A DNA stretch of 64,000 bases from an uncultured Eubacterium sp. (GTDB taxonomy: Bacteria; Bacillota; Clostridia; Lachnospirales; Lachnospiraceae): NCBI GenBank assembly GCA_910584875.1, contig CAJUDA010000005.1:1-64000 (forward strand). The letters are read 5' to 3'. Both the position numbers and the translations under genes were made by a program. The notes beneath the pieces were generated by a model. It was not told the DNA's origin. It saw nothing but the letters and a program-made list of their open reading frames with translations, and did no database searches. This document shows positions 41,246 to 49,251 of this stretch, one piece after another; position 1 is the stretch's first letter; each line of letters starts with the position of its first letter.

Positions 41246-41545
41246 ATGATAAAATACAAAGGCTTGGTAAAAGCATTTATAGTTATGTTGTTGATGTCTG
41301 TATGTGGTTTGCTATCAGGCAGCAGTTGTTATGCTGCTAGTGATATACCTGTCGTTCAGGCACCGGATAAGGTCCAATCAATCAGAAAGTCAGACACATC
41401 CATTCAGATCCGATGGGAGAGTATACCCGATGTGGATGGTTATATTATTTACCGATATAGGCAGATTGAGACCCCCTTTTTACTGTTTGGAACCAGGGTG
41501 TCAGAGAAAAACTCCCCTTTCCATATTCCCCATTTCGTGATATAA
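41246..41545 (+). pseudogene. Truncated duplicate of the FN3-Big2 gene
   Basis: The 99-codon frame matches the product of 39948 over its first 71 residues, almost exactly from QAPDKVQSIRK to GYIIYRY. Then it switches to unrelated residues (RQIETPFLLFGTRVSEKNS) and stops. The duplicated DNA starts about 20-25 bp before the ATG (GATGATAAAGCGnAAGGAGATCAAAA is shared) and ends at the ACCGATAT of 41451-41458. The rest of the FN3 domain, the Big2 domain and the tail are gone. It keeps a signal peptide and a ribosome binding site and may still be translated. The preceding 41052-41245 has no recognisable gene. Confidence 0.72.
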
Positions 41546-41625
41546 TCCAAATCAGAACGATATGATGATACGGAGAGAAACGGGAATACTGTATTACAGG
41601 AGACGAAAACGGAGGGAGAATCAGG

Positions 41626-43332
41626 ATGAACAAACAGAAAAAGGTTGTGCTGGCATCAATGATCCTGGCGGCTGTACTGGTATTGCTGCTGGCGGTGATG
41701 GCGATCTATAAATACGTGGCGCCGAGTAATGAAAAAAAGGACCTGAATACGGTTTTTAAACTGGGGAAGTCCGAAGTGGCGCTGATCCTGGACGGTAAGC
41801 GGCAGGAGACAAAGGGGATCGCTGTCGACAGGGAAACCTATGTCCCGGCAGATACCGCGGCGAAGGCTATGGACCAGCGAATCTATGTGGATAAGAAAGA
41901 GGGAGTTCTGTCCTATGTGACGGCAAAGGGAGTGATACAGGCGAAGACGGATGAGGCGTCCTATCTGATGATGAAGGAGACAAAAGAGACGGAAAAGCCG
42001 ATCCTGATCAAAAAGGACAAGAACTTTTATGTTTCACTTTCCTTTATTGGTGAGCATGCATCCTGTTATTTCAAAACATATACAGCACCTTCCCGTCTGG
42101 TCGTTATGTCAGACCGGACAAAAAAATATTCGTTTGCCGTACTGGGCAGTGATACGCGTCTGCGATCGGGACCGGGGAAGAAATATCCGTATCTGGCGGA
42201 ACTGCCGGAAAACAGCAGAGTCATTGTAGAGACCGGGACCAAACAGGAGAATGAATATATGGCAGTGACGACGGAAGATGGCGTGACGGGTTATATTCCA
42301 GTGGACCGCGTGGCAAAAAAAGAAGAGGCGGCGTGGAAATTTGACAAGACGCCAGAGTCTTTTGAACAGAAAAGTCTGGGAAAGACGGTCTGCCTCGGCT
42401 GGCATCAGATGACTTCCAATATTTCCGCAATGCCGGCAAGTCTGTCCTGGGCGTCAAGCATGAATGTCCTTTCCCCGACCTGGTTTGCATTAAGCGACAA
42501 CAAAGGCAATTACACATCCCTTGCCAATACGGACTATGTCAGCCAGGCTCATGCAAAGGGACTTCAGGTGTGGGGACTGATCAATGATTTTGGTGTGGCG
42601 GATAAAACCAAAAAGCTGAAGCTGTCAAAGATCCTTGGAGTGACTAGCACACGCACAAAACTCATCAATTCACTGGTGGGGACGGCGATCCAGTATGACC
42701 TGGACGGGATTAATATCGATTTTGAAAATGTAACGAAAGACACAGCGGCGGCATACCTTGAATTTTTGCGGGAGCTTACCGTGAAGTGTCATGTCAATGA
42801 TCTGGTGGTATCCGTGGATAATTATACGCCGGCTTCGTATAATACACATTATGATCTGGCGGAGCAGGGAAGGATCGTGGATTATGTGATCCTGATGGCA
42901 TACGATGAGCATTGGCCGGGCGGTGGTAAGAGCGGTTCGGTATCTTCTCTTGGCTTTGTCAAAAAAGGGGTAGAGGATATGCTTGCCAGAGTTCCGAAAG
43001 AGCGTATGGTAACAGCACTGCCATTTTTTACCAGACTCTGGAGGGAAATGAAATCCAAAAAAGTGACTTCTCCTTCTGCTTATGGCATGAGCTCGGCAGA
43101 GAGCCTGCTGCGTTCCCATGATGTGTCGCCGGAATGGGACGAGAAGACAGGGCAGTTTTATGCCGAGTATAAATCCGGCGGGGCGACATACAAGATCTGG
43201 CTGGAAGAAGAGAGATCCCTGAAAGAAAAGCTTTCCGTAGTCAAAAAGAAAAAAGCGGCAGGAGTTGCGTTCTGGAAGCTTGGCTTTGAACGTGCTGCCA
43301 CATGGTCGATGATCGAAGGGGAACTGAAATAA
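41626..43332 (+). CDS. Membrane-anchored GH18-type hydrolase with SH3 domain
   Basis: The 568-residue protein has an N-terminal membrane anchor (about 8-28), a copper-amine-oxidase-N-like pair of repeats (about 55-160), a bacterial SH3 domain (about 168-225, LRSGPGKKYPYLAELPENSRVIVE) and a GH18 TIM barrel (about 250-565). The catalytic motif is DGINIDFEN, with the acid at E367; later barrel motifs VILMAYDEHW and GVAFWKLGFE are present. Bacterial proteins of this plan (YaaH/YdhD-like) cleave cell-wall glycans in spores or vegetative walls. ATG 41626 follows GGAGGGAGA. The neighbouring amidase supports a wall-remodelling role. Confidence 0.88.
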   Translation: MNKQKKVVLASMILAAVLVLLLAVMAIYKYVAPSNEKKDLNTVFKLGKSEVALILDGKRQETKGIAVDRETYVPADTAAKAMDQRIYVDKKEGVLSYVTAKGVIQAKTDEASYLMMKETKETEKPILIKKDKNFYVSLSFIGEHASCYFKTYTAPSRLVVMSDRTKKYSFAVLGSDTRLRSGPGKKYPYLAELPENSRVIVETGTKQENEYMAVTTEDGVTGYIPVDRVAKKEEAAWKFDKTPESFEQKSLGKTVCLGWHQMTSNISAMPASLSWASSMNVLSPTWFALSDNKGNYTSLANTDYVSQAHAKGLQVWGLINDFGVADKTKKLKLSKILGVTSTRTKLINSLVGTAIQYDLDGINIDFENVTKDTAAAYLEFLRELTVKCHVNDLVVSVDNYTPASYNTHYDLAEQGRIVDYVILMAYDEHWPGGGKSGSVSSLGFVKKGVEDMLARVPKERMVTALPFFTRLWREMKSKKVTSPSAYGMSSAESLLRSHDVSPEWDEKTGQFYAEYKSGGATYKIWLEEERSLKEKLSVVKKKKAAGVAFWKLGFERAATWSMIEGELK

Positions 43333-43353
43333 ATCAGGTATAGACTTTTTGTC

Positions 43354-43397
43354 CGCTCCGTACATTAGTATAAAAGTAATGTATGGAGTGGATTTTT
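43354..43397 (+). terminator. 14-bp hairpin between the hydrolase and amidase genes
   Basis: CGCTCCGTACATTA (43354-43367) pairs with TAATGTATGGAGTG (43377-43390), with two G-U pairs, and is followed by GATTTTT. It can be a terminator of the hydrolase gene. Its right arm holds the only GGAG before the amidase ATG, so it may also hide that ribosome binding site. Confidence 0.62.
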
Positions 43398-43399
43398 AT

Positions 43400-44113
43400 A
43401 TGGAAAAAAAGAATCATTTGCAGATGCGCTGCCTGCGGGGAGCCGCTGCCATGATGCTGTTGTCCTTCATTCTTATCCTATTGATCTGGCAGAGCCGGAG
43501 GGGGGAGCAGACTACGTTAAACCAGGCGGCGCAGGGGAGCAAGGAAGTGATCGTGATCGATCCGGGACATGGGGGCTTTGATCCGGGGAAAGTCGGTACG
43601 AGGGATACCCTGGAAAAAGACATCAATCTTGCCATAGCGAAAAAAGTGGAAAAAAAGCTGGCAGACAGCGGATACATCACGCATATGACCCGGACGGAGG
43701 ATGTCGCATTGTGCGATGGCAATGAGTCATCTAAAAAACTTACGGATATGAAACGGCGTGTAGCACTGATCGAGGAAAAGAAGCCGGTACTTGCCGTGAG
43801 CATTCATCAAAATAGTTTTTCCGCCGGTACGAAGGGGGCGCAGGTATTTTATCATACCAGTTCGGAAGAAGGGAAGAAGCTTGCCGGCATTTTGCAGACG
43901 ACGATACGGGATGCCGTGGGGGATGACAACCACCGTGTGGAAAAGGCAAATGACAGTTATTATATGCTTCGCAAAGTTACCTGCCCGCTTGTGATCGTAG
44001 AATGCGGTTTTTTGTCCAACCCGGATGAGGAGGCCCTGCTCTGCGATGAAAACTATCAGGAGAAGATGGCGGAGGGGATCTGTGAGGGGATTGAAAATTT
44101 CTTGTATAAATAA
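43400..44113 (+). CDS. N-acetylmuramoyl-L-alanine amidase (Amidase_3, CwlD-like)
   Basis: The 237-residue protein has one N-terminal membrane helix (about 12-30) and an Amidase_3 domain: VIDPGHGGFDPGKVG (first zinc histidine), the zinc glutamate near LEKDINLA, VSIHQNSFSA (second histidine) and the catalytic glutamate in VIVECGFLSNPDE. It cleaves the bond between muramic acid and L-alanine. Size and anchor fit CwlD, which with GerM-type proteins makes the muramic-delta-lactam of the spore cortex. ATG 43400 lies 11 bases after GGAG; ATG 43379 and 43349 have no site. Sits behind the hairpin at 43354. Confidence 0.9.
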   Translation: MEKKNHLQMRCLRGAAAMMLLSFILILLIWQSRRGEQTTLNQAAQGSKEVIVIDPGHGGFDPGKVGTRDTLEKDINLAIAKKVEKKLADSGYITHMTRTEDVALCDGNESSKKLTDMKRRVALIEEKKPVLAVSIHQNSFSAGTKGAQVFYHTSSEEGKKLAGILQTTIRDAVGDDNHRVEKANDSYYMLRKVTCPLVIVECGFLSNPDEEALLCDENYQEKMAEGICEGIENFLYK

Positions 44114-44173
44114 CCATAATATGGTATGATAATAACATATGAGCAGATTGAGACAGAATAGAAGGAATAAGAT

Positions 44174-45223
44174 ATGAGGACAGAGTATATATACTGGGAT
44201 CCCGGACAGGGATATCAGGCGGATGAACTCCGGCATGCAGCAGAGATCCTTCGCAGCGGCGGTCTGGTGGCATTCCCGACAGAGACGGTATATGGTCTGG
44301 GAGGGAATGGGCTGCTGAGACAGGCGGCGATGAAGATTTATGCGGCAAAGGGACGTCCCAGTGACAATCCACTGATTCTTCATATCAGCAGACGTTCTGA
44401 GCTGGATGCTGTTGTTGGTCATGTATCCGTACAGGCAGAGGCATTGATGGATGCCTTCTGGCCGGGGCCCATGACACTTGTTTTTCGTAAAAGTGATGTA
44501 GTTCCTCCTGAGACGACGGGGGGGCTGGACACGGTGGCTGTCCGTATGCCTGCCCATGCCGGTGCGAGAGCGCTGATCCGGGAGGCAGGAGTGCCGGTGG
44601 CGGCACCAAGCGCCAATCTCTCCGGGCGTCCCAGCCCGACAGAGGCGGGACATGTGAGGGAAGATCTGGACGGCAGGATTGACATGATCATAGACGGCGG
44701 CAGCGTCGGGATCGGTCTGGAATCCACGATCATTGATCTGACAGAAGAGGTGCCGGTGATCCTGAGACCGGGGTATATCACCCGTGAGATGATCACACAG
44801 GTGACAGGCGCAGTGATCATGGATCCGGGACTGGAAACAGGAGAGCAGGCAATAAAGCCAAAAGCACCAGGGATGAAATACCGTCACTATGCTCCCAGGG
44901 CGGTGATGACGGTATTTGAGGGTGATATAATAGATGTAGTGGCAGAGATCAATGCAAGGGCGGCTGAATATCCGGAGGATAAAGTAGGGATCCTCGCTAC
45001 GGAGGAGACGAGGGACCGTTATGTTCACGGTCAGGTGCTGGTGGCAGGATCCAGAAAGGATCATACCATTGCCCATGGATTATATGCGGCGCTGCGGCAG
45101 TTTGACCATCTGGGGGTAGAAGTTATTTTTTCCGAGAGTTTTTCGGGAGAAGACAGGAGTGAGGCTATCATGAACCGTCTGAGGAAGGCGGCAGGGCAGC
45201 GGATCGAATTTCTTCCGAAATGA
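44174..45223 (+). CDS. tsaC: L-threonylcarbamoyladenylate synthase
   Basis: The 349-residue Sua5/YwlC-type protein has an N-terminal YrdC domain (about 15-205, FPTETVYGLGGNGL, IYAAKGRPSDNPL, GPMTLVFRKS, VAAPSANLSGRPSPT) and a C-terminal Sua5 domain (YRHYAPRAVMTVF). It makes the activated carbamoyl intermediate for t6A37 in tRNAs that read ANN codons. AGAAGGAATAAG precedes the ATG. In Bacillus ywlC is likewise followed by a low-molecular-weight phosphatase, rpiB and then the atp operon. Confidence 0.94.
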   Translation: MRTEYIYWDPGQGYQADELRHAAEILRSGGLVAFPTETVYGLGGNGLLRQAAMKIYAAKGRPSDNPLILHISRRSELDAVVGHVSVQAEALMDAFWPGPMTLVFRKSDVVPPETTGGLDTVAVRMPAHAGARALIREAGVPVAAPSANLSGRPSPTEAGHVREDLDGRIDMIIDGGSVGIGLESTIIDLTEEVPVILRPGYITREMITQVTGAVIMDPGLETGEQAIKPKAPGMKYRHYAPRAVMTVFEGDIIDVVAEINARAAEYPEDKVGILATEETRDRYVHGQVLVAGSRKDHTIAHGLYAALRQFDHLGVEVIFSESFSGEDRSEAIMNRLRKAAGQRIEFLPK

Positions 45224-45237
45224 TGGGAGGAGCCCCT

Positions 45238-45684
45238 ATGGATTACAATAAAATAATCTTTGTGTGCAAGGAAAATGTATATCTGAGCCCCATGGCGGAA
45301 TGGATCATGAAGGGGATACTCATGGACAAGTCGAAGGAGATCTGTTCCCGCGGGCTTGTTGTCCTGTTCCCGGAGCCGCGCAACATGAAAGTGACGGATG
45401 TCCTGATGAATCATGCGGTTCCCTGTGAAGAGCAGGTCTCACAGGAGTTTGATAAGGCGGAGGTGGACGACCAGACACTGGTCATCGCCATGAACTTCCC
45501 CGAAAAGGTTAAGCTGGTGGAGGAGTTCGGACTGACGGAGAATGTCTTTACCTTAAAAGAATTTGTGGACGAGGAAGAGGATATCATTGACCCATACGGC
45601 GGGGATGAGGAAGCCTACGATGATTGTTACGTGGAACTCAAGGATCTGCTCTACCGGGTGAAGAGAAAACTGGATTGGAGGTAA
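45238..45684 (+). CDS. Low-molecular-weight phosphatase-like protein lacking the catalytic arginine
   Basis: The 148-residue protein matches LMW-PTP/YwlE over its length: the P-loop position FVCKENVYLSPMAE, VTDVLMNHAV, and IIDPYGGDEEAYDDCY with the general-acid aspartate. The family P-loop is C-x5-R-S, but the residue after C-x5 is leucine here (C-K-E-N-V-Y-L-S), so the arginine that binds phosphate is missing, as is the conserved GN-C portion. It keeps the nucleophile cysteine. Phosphatase activity is doubtful; it may bind phosphoproteins or have another role. GGGAGG precedes ATG 45238 by seven bases. It holds the ywlE position between tsaC and rpiB. Confidence 0.88.
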   Translation: MDYNKIIFVCKENVYLSPMAEWIMKGILMDKSKEICSRGLVVLFPEPRNMKVTDVLMNHAVPCEEQVSQEFDKAEVDDQTLVIAMNFPEKVKLVEEFGLTENVFTLKEFVDEEEDIIDPYGGDEEAYDDCYVELKDLLYRVKRKLDWR

Positions 45685-45693
45685 GAGATTGAT

Positions 45694-46125
45694 ATGATAG
45701 CATTGGGAAGTGACCAGGCAGGTTACGAATTAAAACAGGTGATCATCAGACATCTGGAGGAACGGGGACTGGAATATAAGGATTACGGCAGCTACAATGC
45801 CGATCCGGTGGATTATCCGGTATATGGAAAGAAGGTTGCCCATGCCATTGTGGAAGGAGAGTGTGACAAAGGGATCCTGATCTGCGGGACCGGGATCGGC
45901 ATATCCATAGCGGCAAATAAGATCAAAGGGATCCGGGCGGCGGTGTGCAGCGACTGCTTTAGCGCTGAAGCGACGAGGTTACATAACGACGCCAATATCC
46001 TGGCATTCGGCGCGAGGGTGATCGGTCCGGGTCTGGCGGAGAAAATCGTGGATACATTTCTGGATACTGAATTTTCCGGCGTGGAGCGTCATCAGCGCCG
46101 TGTCGATATGATCGAAGAAGGGTGA
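45694..46125 (+). CDS. rpiB: Ribose-5-phosphate isomerase B
   Basis: The 143-residue protein has IALGSDQAGYELK at the N-terminus, YGKKVAHAIVEGECDKGILICGTGIGISIAANKIKGIRAAV with the catalytic cysteine and anion hole, and the FSAEATRLHNDANILAFGARVIG block, all diagnostic of RpiB/LacAB. It interconverts ribose 5-phosphate and ribulose 5-phosphate. It follows the PTP-like gene by 9 bp with GGAGG upstream and lies 7 bp before proC. Confidence 0.95.
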   Translation: MIALGSDQAGYELKQVIIRHLEERGLEYKDYGSYNADPVDYPVYGKKVAHAIVEGECDKGILICGTGIGISIAANKIKGIRAAVCSDCFSAEATRLHNDANILAFGARVIGPGLAEKIVDTFLDTEFSGVERHQRRVDMIEEG

Positions 46126-46132
46126 CAGGGAT

Positions 46133-46927
46133 ATGCTTGGCTTTATAGGATGCGGCAATATGGCGCAGGCGATGCTGAAAGGGATACTTGCCAAAGGGAT
46201 TTATAAGGCAGAAGATATCATGGTGTCCCGTCGTTCTGCCGGTGCACTGCAAAAGACCGGGGAAGAATTCGGCGTCCGCACGACCACAGATATTACTGAG
46301 GTGGCGGCGCAGGCAGATATACTGATTCTGGCGGTGAAGCCCTATCAGTTTGAAGATGTGATCCCGGTTATAAAGGGATGTGTGAAAGAGGATGCCATCG
46401 TAGTGTCGATCGCGGCAGGACAGACGCTGGCGAATATTGAACGCCTTTTTGGGAAAACTGTTAAACTGGTGAGAACGATGCCAAATACGCCAGCGCTTGT
46501 ACAGGCAGGGGCGACAGGGATGTGTTTTCACGAGACAGTGACAGAGGAAGAACAGACAGAGATCATAAGATTGTTTGAGAGCTTCGGCATTGTAGCCGTT
46601 GTGGCGGAAAACATGATCGATACGGTGATCGGCGTCAGTGGAAGCTCGCCCGCCTATGTCTTTCTGTTTATCGAGGCGATGGCGGATGCCGCCGTGGCAG
46701 ACGGTATGCCGCGGGCGCAGGCATATGAGCTGGCGGCACAGACCGTGATGGGGAGTGCCAGGATGGTCCTTGAGACAGGGAAGCATCCGGGTGAACTCAA
46801 GGATATGGTATGCTCCCCGGGAGGGACAACCATAGAGGCAGTGCGTGTCCTGGAGAAAAAAGGGCTGCGCAGTGCAGTGATTGAGGCGCAGTGCGCCTGT
46901 GTAAAGAAGGCAAGGGAATTAGTCTGA
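46133..46927 (+). CDS. proC: Pyrroline-5-carboxylate reductase
   Basis: The 264-residue protein has an N-terminal Rossmann motif (GFIGCGNMAQAMLKGIL), AVKPYQFEDVIPVI and the C-terminal dimerisation domain with SGSSPAYVFLFIEAMADAAVADG and SPGGTTIEAVRVLEKKG. It makes proline from pyrroline-5-carboxylate using NAD(P)H. It lies between rpiB and the atp operon with GACAGGG before the ATG, in the place of ywlG/glyA/upp in Bacillus. Confidence 0.95.
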   Translation: MLGFIGCGNMAQAMLKGILAKGIYKAEDIMVSRRSAGALQKTGEEFGVRTTTDITEVAAQADILILAVKPYQFEDVIPVIKGCVKEDAIVVSIAAGQTLANIERLFGKTVKLVRTMPNTPALVQAGATGMCFHETVTEEEQTEIIRLFESFGIVAVVAENMIDTVIGVSGSSPAYVFLFIEAMADAAVADGMPRAQAYELAAQTVMGSARMVLETGKHPGELKDMVCSPGGTTIEAVRVLEKKGLRSAVIEAQCACVKKARELV

Positions 46928-46946
46928 TATATAGTTGGAGGTAATT

Positions 46947-47246
46947 TTGAGGAAACGGGACGATGCAAAGAACCGCAGGGAAACATTACATGCCCTGGCG
47001 ATGATCTTGCAGATCGGACTGGCGGTGATGGTCTGCATGGGGATGAGTCTGGCGATCGGGTATTATATTGACCGGTTGTTTGGCACAAAATTCTGGGTTC
47101 TGATCATGATGGCAGTGGGTATTCTTGCCGCCATACGCAGCATGCTGATCCTGACAGGGCATTACAGGCCGGGCAGTACGGCAGAAAAGGCAGAGGGACT
47201 GGAGAAGGGACAGGAAGATGAACACAGCAAGGACAACCCTGATTGA
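46947..47246 (+). CDS. AtpZ/AtpI-family ATP synthase accessory protein
   Basis: The 99-residue protein has two membrane helices (about 18-38 and 49-68) in the AtpZ (F0F1-ATPase gene 1) pattern: LQIGLAVMVCMGMSLAIGYYIDRLFGTKFW. Family members assist assembly of the c-ring, or ion uptake. GGAGG precedes TTG 46947 by five bases; an in-frame TTG at 46935 overlaps that site, so it is rejected. It is the first atp gene and overlaps the next by 29 bp. Confidence 0.82.
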   Translation: MRKRDDAKNRRETLHALAMILQIGLAVMVCMGMSLAIGYYIDRLFGTKFWVLIMMAVGILAAIRSMLILTGHYRPGSTAEKAEGLEKGQEDEHSKDNPD

Positions 47247-47646
47247 GACGATCGTATGGATCTGGATCCTGGCAGGGATCGTTATATTTGCCGGGGTGTT
47301 TTTTGTGGCATCGCCGCTTTCCTATGTGATGGGAGAGGTGGCAGGGAGCCTGACGGCGTCCCTGATGATGATCTGGCTCTACAGCAGTCTGGATATCGAA
47401 CTGGACCTCCCGGAAAAAAAGGCGGTCAATCATTCCCGCATCATGGGGGTGCTGCGCAGCGCGACAGAGATCGGAGTGCTGGCGGCAAGCTTTTATTTCT
47501 CCAGGTGGGTGATGCCCTATACGGTGCTGGCAGGACTGTTCGGCAGGAAATTTGCCGCGATTATCGTTCCCTTTTATGAAGAATGGAAAGAAAAAAAGAA
47601 AGGGATCTCCGGAGAAAACGTAACAGATAATAAGGCAGACAGATAA
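47218..47646 (+). CDS. atpI: ATP synthase subunit I
   Basis: The 142-residue protein has four membrane helices and the ATP-synt_I pattern (WIWILAGIVIFAGVF, MRSATEIGVLAASFYFSRWVMPYTVLAGLFGRKFA-type segment). It is a non-structural membrane protein that helps c-ring assembly. Its ATG lies inside the atpZ gene with ACAGGAAG upstream, so the two are coupled. It is followed by atpB after 47 bp. Confidence 0.82.
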   Translation: MNTARTTLIETIVWIWILAGIVIFAGVFFVASPLSYVMGEVAGSLTASLMMIWLYSSLDIELDLPEKKAVNHSRIMGVLRSATEIGVLAASFYFSRWVMPYTVLAGLFGRKFAAIIVPFYEEWKEKKKGISGENVTDNKADR

Positions 47647-47693
47647 ACTACCGTCTGCATGTTATAAATCTTTAAGGAAAGGAGAGTGAAGGC

Positions 47694-48398
47694 GTGGAAG
47701 GGGTTGATTTTTATGTACATGGCTATCTCCCGATACAGATCGGCGGGGCGACGGTATACATTACGACGAGCCATGTATGTCTGGTCATAATCATGGCGAT
47801 CCTGATCGTATTTGCCATTGTGGCAAACCGGATGATCAGGAACGCGGATCCGGCCAAAGCACCGTCAGGAATGCTGAATGTAATAGAACTGGCAGTTGAG
47901 ACGGTGGATAAACTGGTTTACGACAACATGGGCAGGAAGCTGGCACCAAGATTTTGCAATTATATTGGCGTAGTCTTCATGCTGCTTCTGACCTGTAACC
48001 TGTCGGGACTGTTTGGACTCAGACCACCGACTGCGGATTATGGTGTAACTCTGCCGCTGGCGCTGATCACGTTTGTGATGATCCAGTACCAGGGGATCAA
48101 ATGGCAGAAATGGGGCAAGCTCAAGGGGCTCTTTGAACCGATCTTTGTGTTTTTCCCGGTGAATCTCATCAGCGAGTTTGCCACACCCATCTCGTTGTCG
48201 CTGCGTCTGTTTGCCAATATATTATCGGGGACGATGATGATGGCGCTGATCTATGGATTACTGCCGTCTGTGATCCTCTGGGCATGGCCCGCTGCCCTGC
48301 ATGCTTATCTGGATGTATTTGCCGGAGCCCTGCAGGCATATGTATTTGCCATGCTGACGATGGTATTCATTGCGAATGCCGCTGAGACAGATGATTAA
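47694..48398 (+). CDS. atpB: ATP synthase subunit a
   Basis: The 234-residue protein has five to six membrane helices and the essential arginine helix (FATPISLSLRLFANILSGTMMMALIYGLL), plus the C-terminal helix with LQAYVFAMLTMVFIANA. It forms the ion half-channels against the c-ring. The c-ring Na+ motif (see atpE) suggests it carries Na+. GTG start follows AAGGAGAG with good spacing. Confidence 0.95.
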   Translation: MEGVDFYVHGYLPIQIGGATVYITTSHVCLVIIMAILIVFAIVANRMIRNADPAKAPSGMLNVIELAVETVDKLVYDNMGRKLAPRFCNYIGVVFMLLLTCNLSGLFGLRPPTADYGVTLPLALITFVMIQYQGIKWQKWGKLKGLFEPIFVFFPVNLISEFATPISLSLRLFANILSGTMMMALIYGLLPSVILWAWPAALHAYLDVFAGALQAYVFAMLTMVFIANAAETDD

Positions 48399-48436
48399 AT
48401 TTTAAAAAAATTAAAAAGAAAGTTGAGGTATTTATT

Positions 48437-48688
48437 ATGGAAATGACAGAAGCAATTATTCGCGCAGCATCAGCGATTGGTGCAGGATTAGCAGTTATCG
48501 CAGGTATTGGACCTGGTGTCGGGCAGGGTATTGCAGCCGGTTATGGTGCAAGTGCCGTAGGACGTAATCCGGGCGCAAGAGGTGAGGTTATGTCAACCAT
48601 GCTCCTTGGACAGGCGGTAGCAGAGACAACAGGTCTGTATGGTCTTGCTGTGGCAATGATCCTGCTTTTTGCAAATCCACTGATCTAA
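48437..48688 (+). CDS. atpE: ATP synthase subunit c, Na+-type signature
   Basis: The 83-residue hairpin has two membrane helices. The ion-binding site follows the pattern of Na+-translocating c subunits: P26-x3-Q30 in helix 1 (GIGPGVGQGIAAG) and V61, E63, T64, Y68 in helix 2 (GQAVAETTGLYG), matching Q32, V63, E65, S66 and Y70 of Ilyobacter tartaricus at a constant offset of two. H+-type c subunits lack this glutamine and hydroxyl pair. The loop RNPGARGE contacts gamma and epsilon. AAAGTTGAGG precedes the ATG. Confidence 0.96.
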   Translation: MEMTEAIIRAASAIGAGLAVIAGIGPGVGQGIAAGYGASAVGRNPGARGEVMSTMLLGQAVAETTGLYGLAVAMILLFANPLI

Positions 48689-48732
48689 GCTGGAAATCCA
48701 TCCATTAAGAATCGAGAAAGGAGGGATTTCAG

Positions 48733-49251
48733 GTGGATCCAAGAATATTTGGGCTTGATCCCCAGACACTGTTTGACACCTGCGTGACGCTGGTGGCGAT
48801 GCTGGTATTGTTTACTCTGTTGTCATATCTTTTATTCAATCCGGCGAGAGAACTGATCGAGAAGAGAAAGAAACTGATTCAGGGACAGCTGGATGAGGCA
48901 GCAGAGGCAAAGGAAGCGGCGCTGGGCATGAAAGCAGACTATGATTCCAGACTGGCAAAGGTGAACGAGGAATCTGCCGAACTTCTGACAGAGGCAAGGA
49001 AAAAAGCGCAGATGCGGGAGAATGATATTGTCGCCCAGGCAAATGAAGAAGCACACCGCATTGTTGTCCGTGCAGAGAAAGAAGTGGCTCTTGAAAAGGA
49101 TAAAGTCCGTGATGAGATGAAACAGGAAATGGTCCAGGTAGCGACGCTCATGGCGGGCAGGTTTGTTGCTGAGTCCATGGACGAAGAGACCCAGGCGAGA
49201 CTTGTCGATGAGACATTAAAGGATATGGGTGATGCGACATGGCAAAATTAG
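48733..49251 (+). CDS. atpF: ATP synthase subunit b
   Basis: The 172-residue protein has one N-terminal membrane helix (about 10-32) followed by the charged, heptad-bearing stalk helix (REKRKKLIQGQLDEAAEAKEAAL-type repeats) and a C-terminal delta-contact region. It is the peripheral stalk. GTG 48733 follows GAAAGGAGGG. It overlaps atpH by 13 bp. Only one b gene is present, so the stalk is a homodimer. Confidence 0.94.
   Translation: MDPRIFGLDPQTLFDTCVTLVAMLVLFTLLSYLLFNPARELIEKRKKLIQGQLDEAAEAKEAALGMKADYDSRLAKVNEESAELLTEARKKAQMRENDIVAQANEEAHRIVVRAEKEVALEKDKVRDEMKQEMVQVATLMAGRFVAESMDEETQARLVDETLKDMGDATWQN

Noticed and set aside
43727..45076. 449-codon open frame on the minus strand
   Set aside because: It runs antisense to the amidase and tsaC genes, which have clear family motifs. 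The translation is rich in His, Arg and Cys and has no recognisable domain: a shadow frame.
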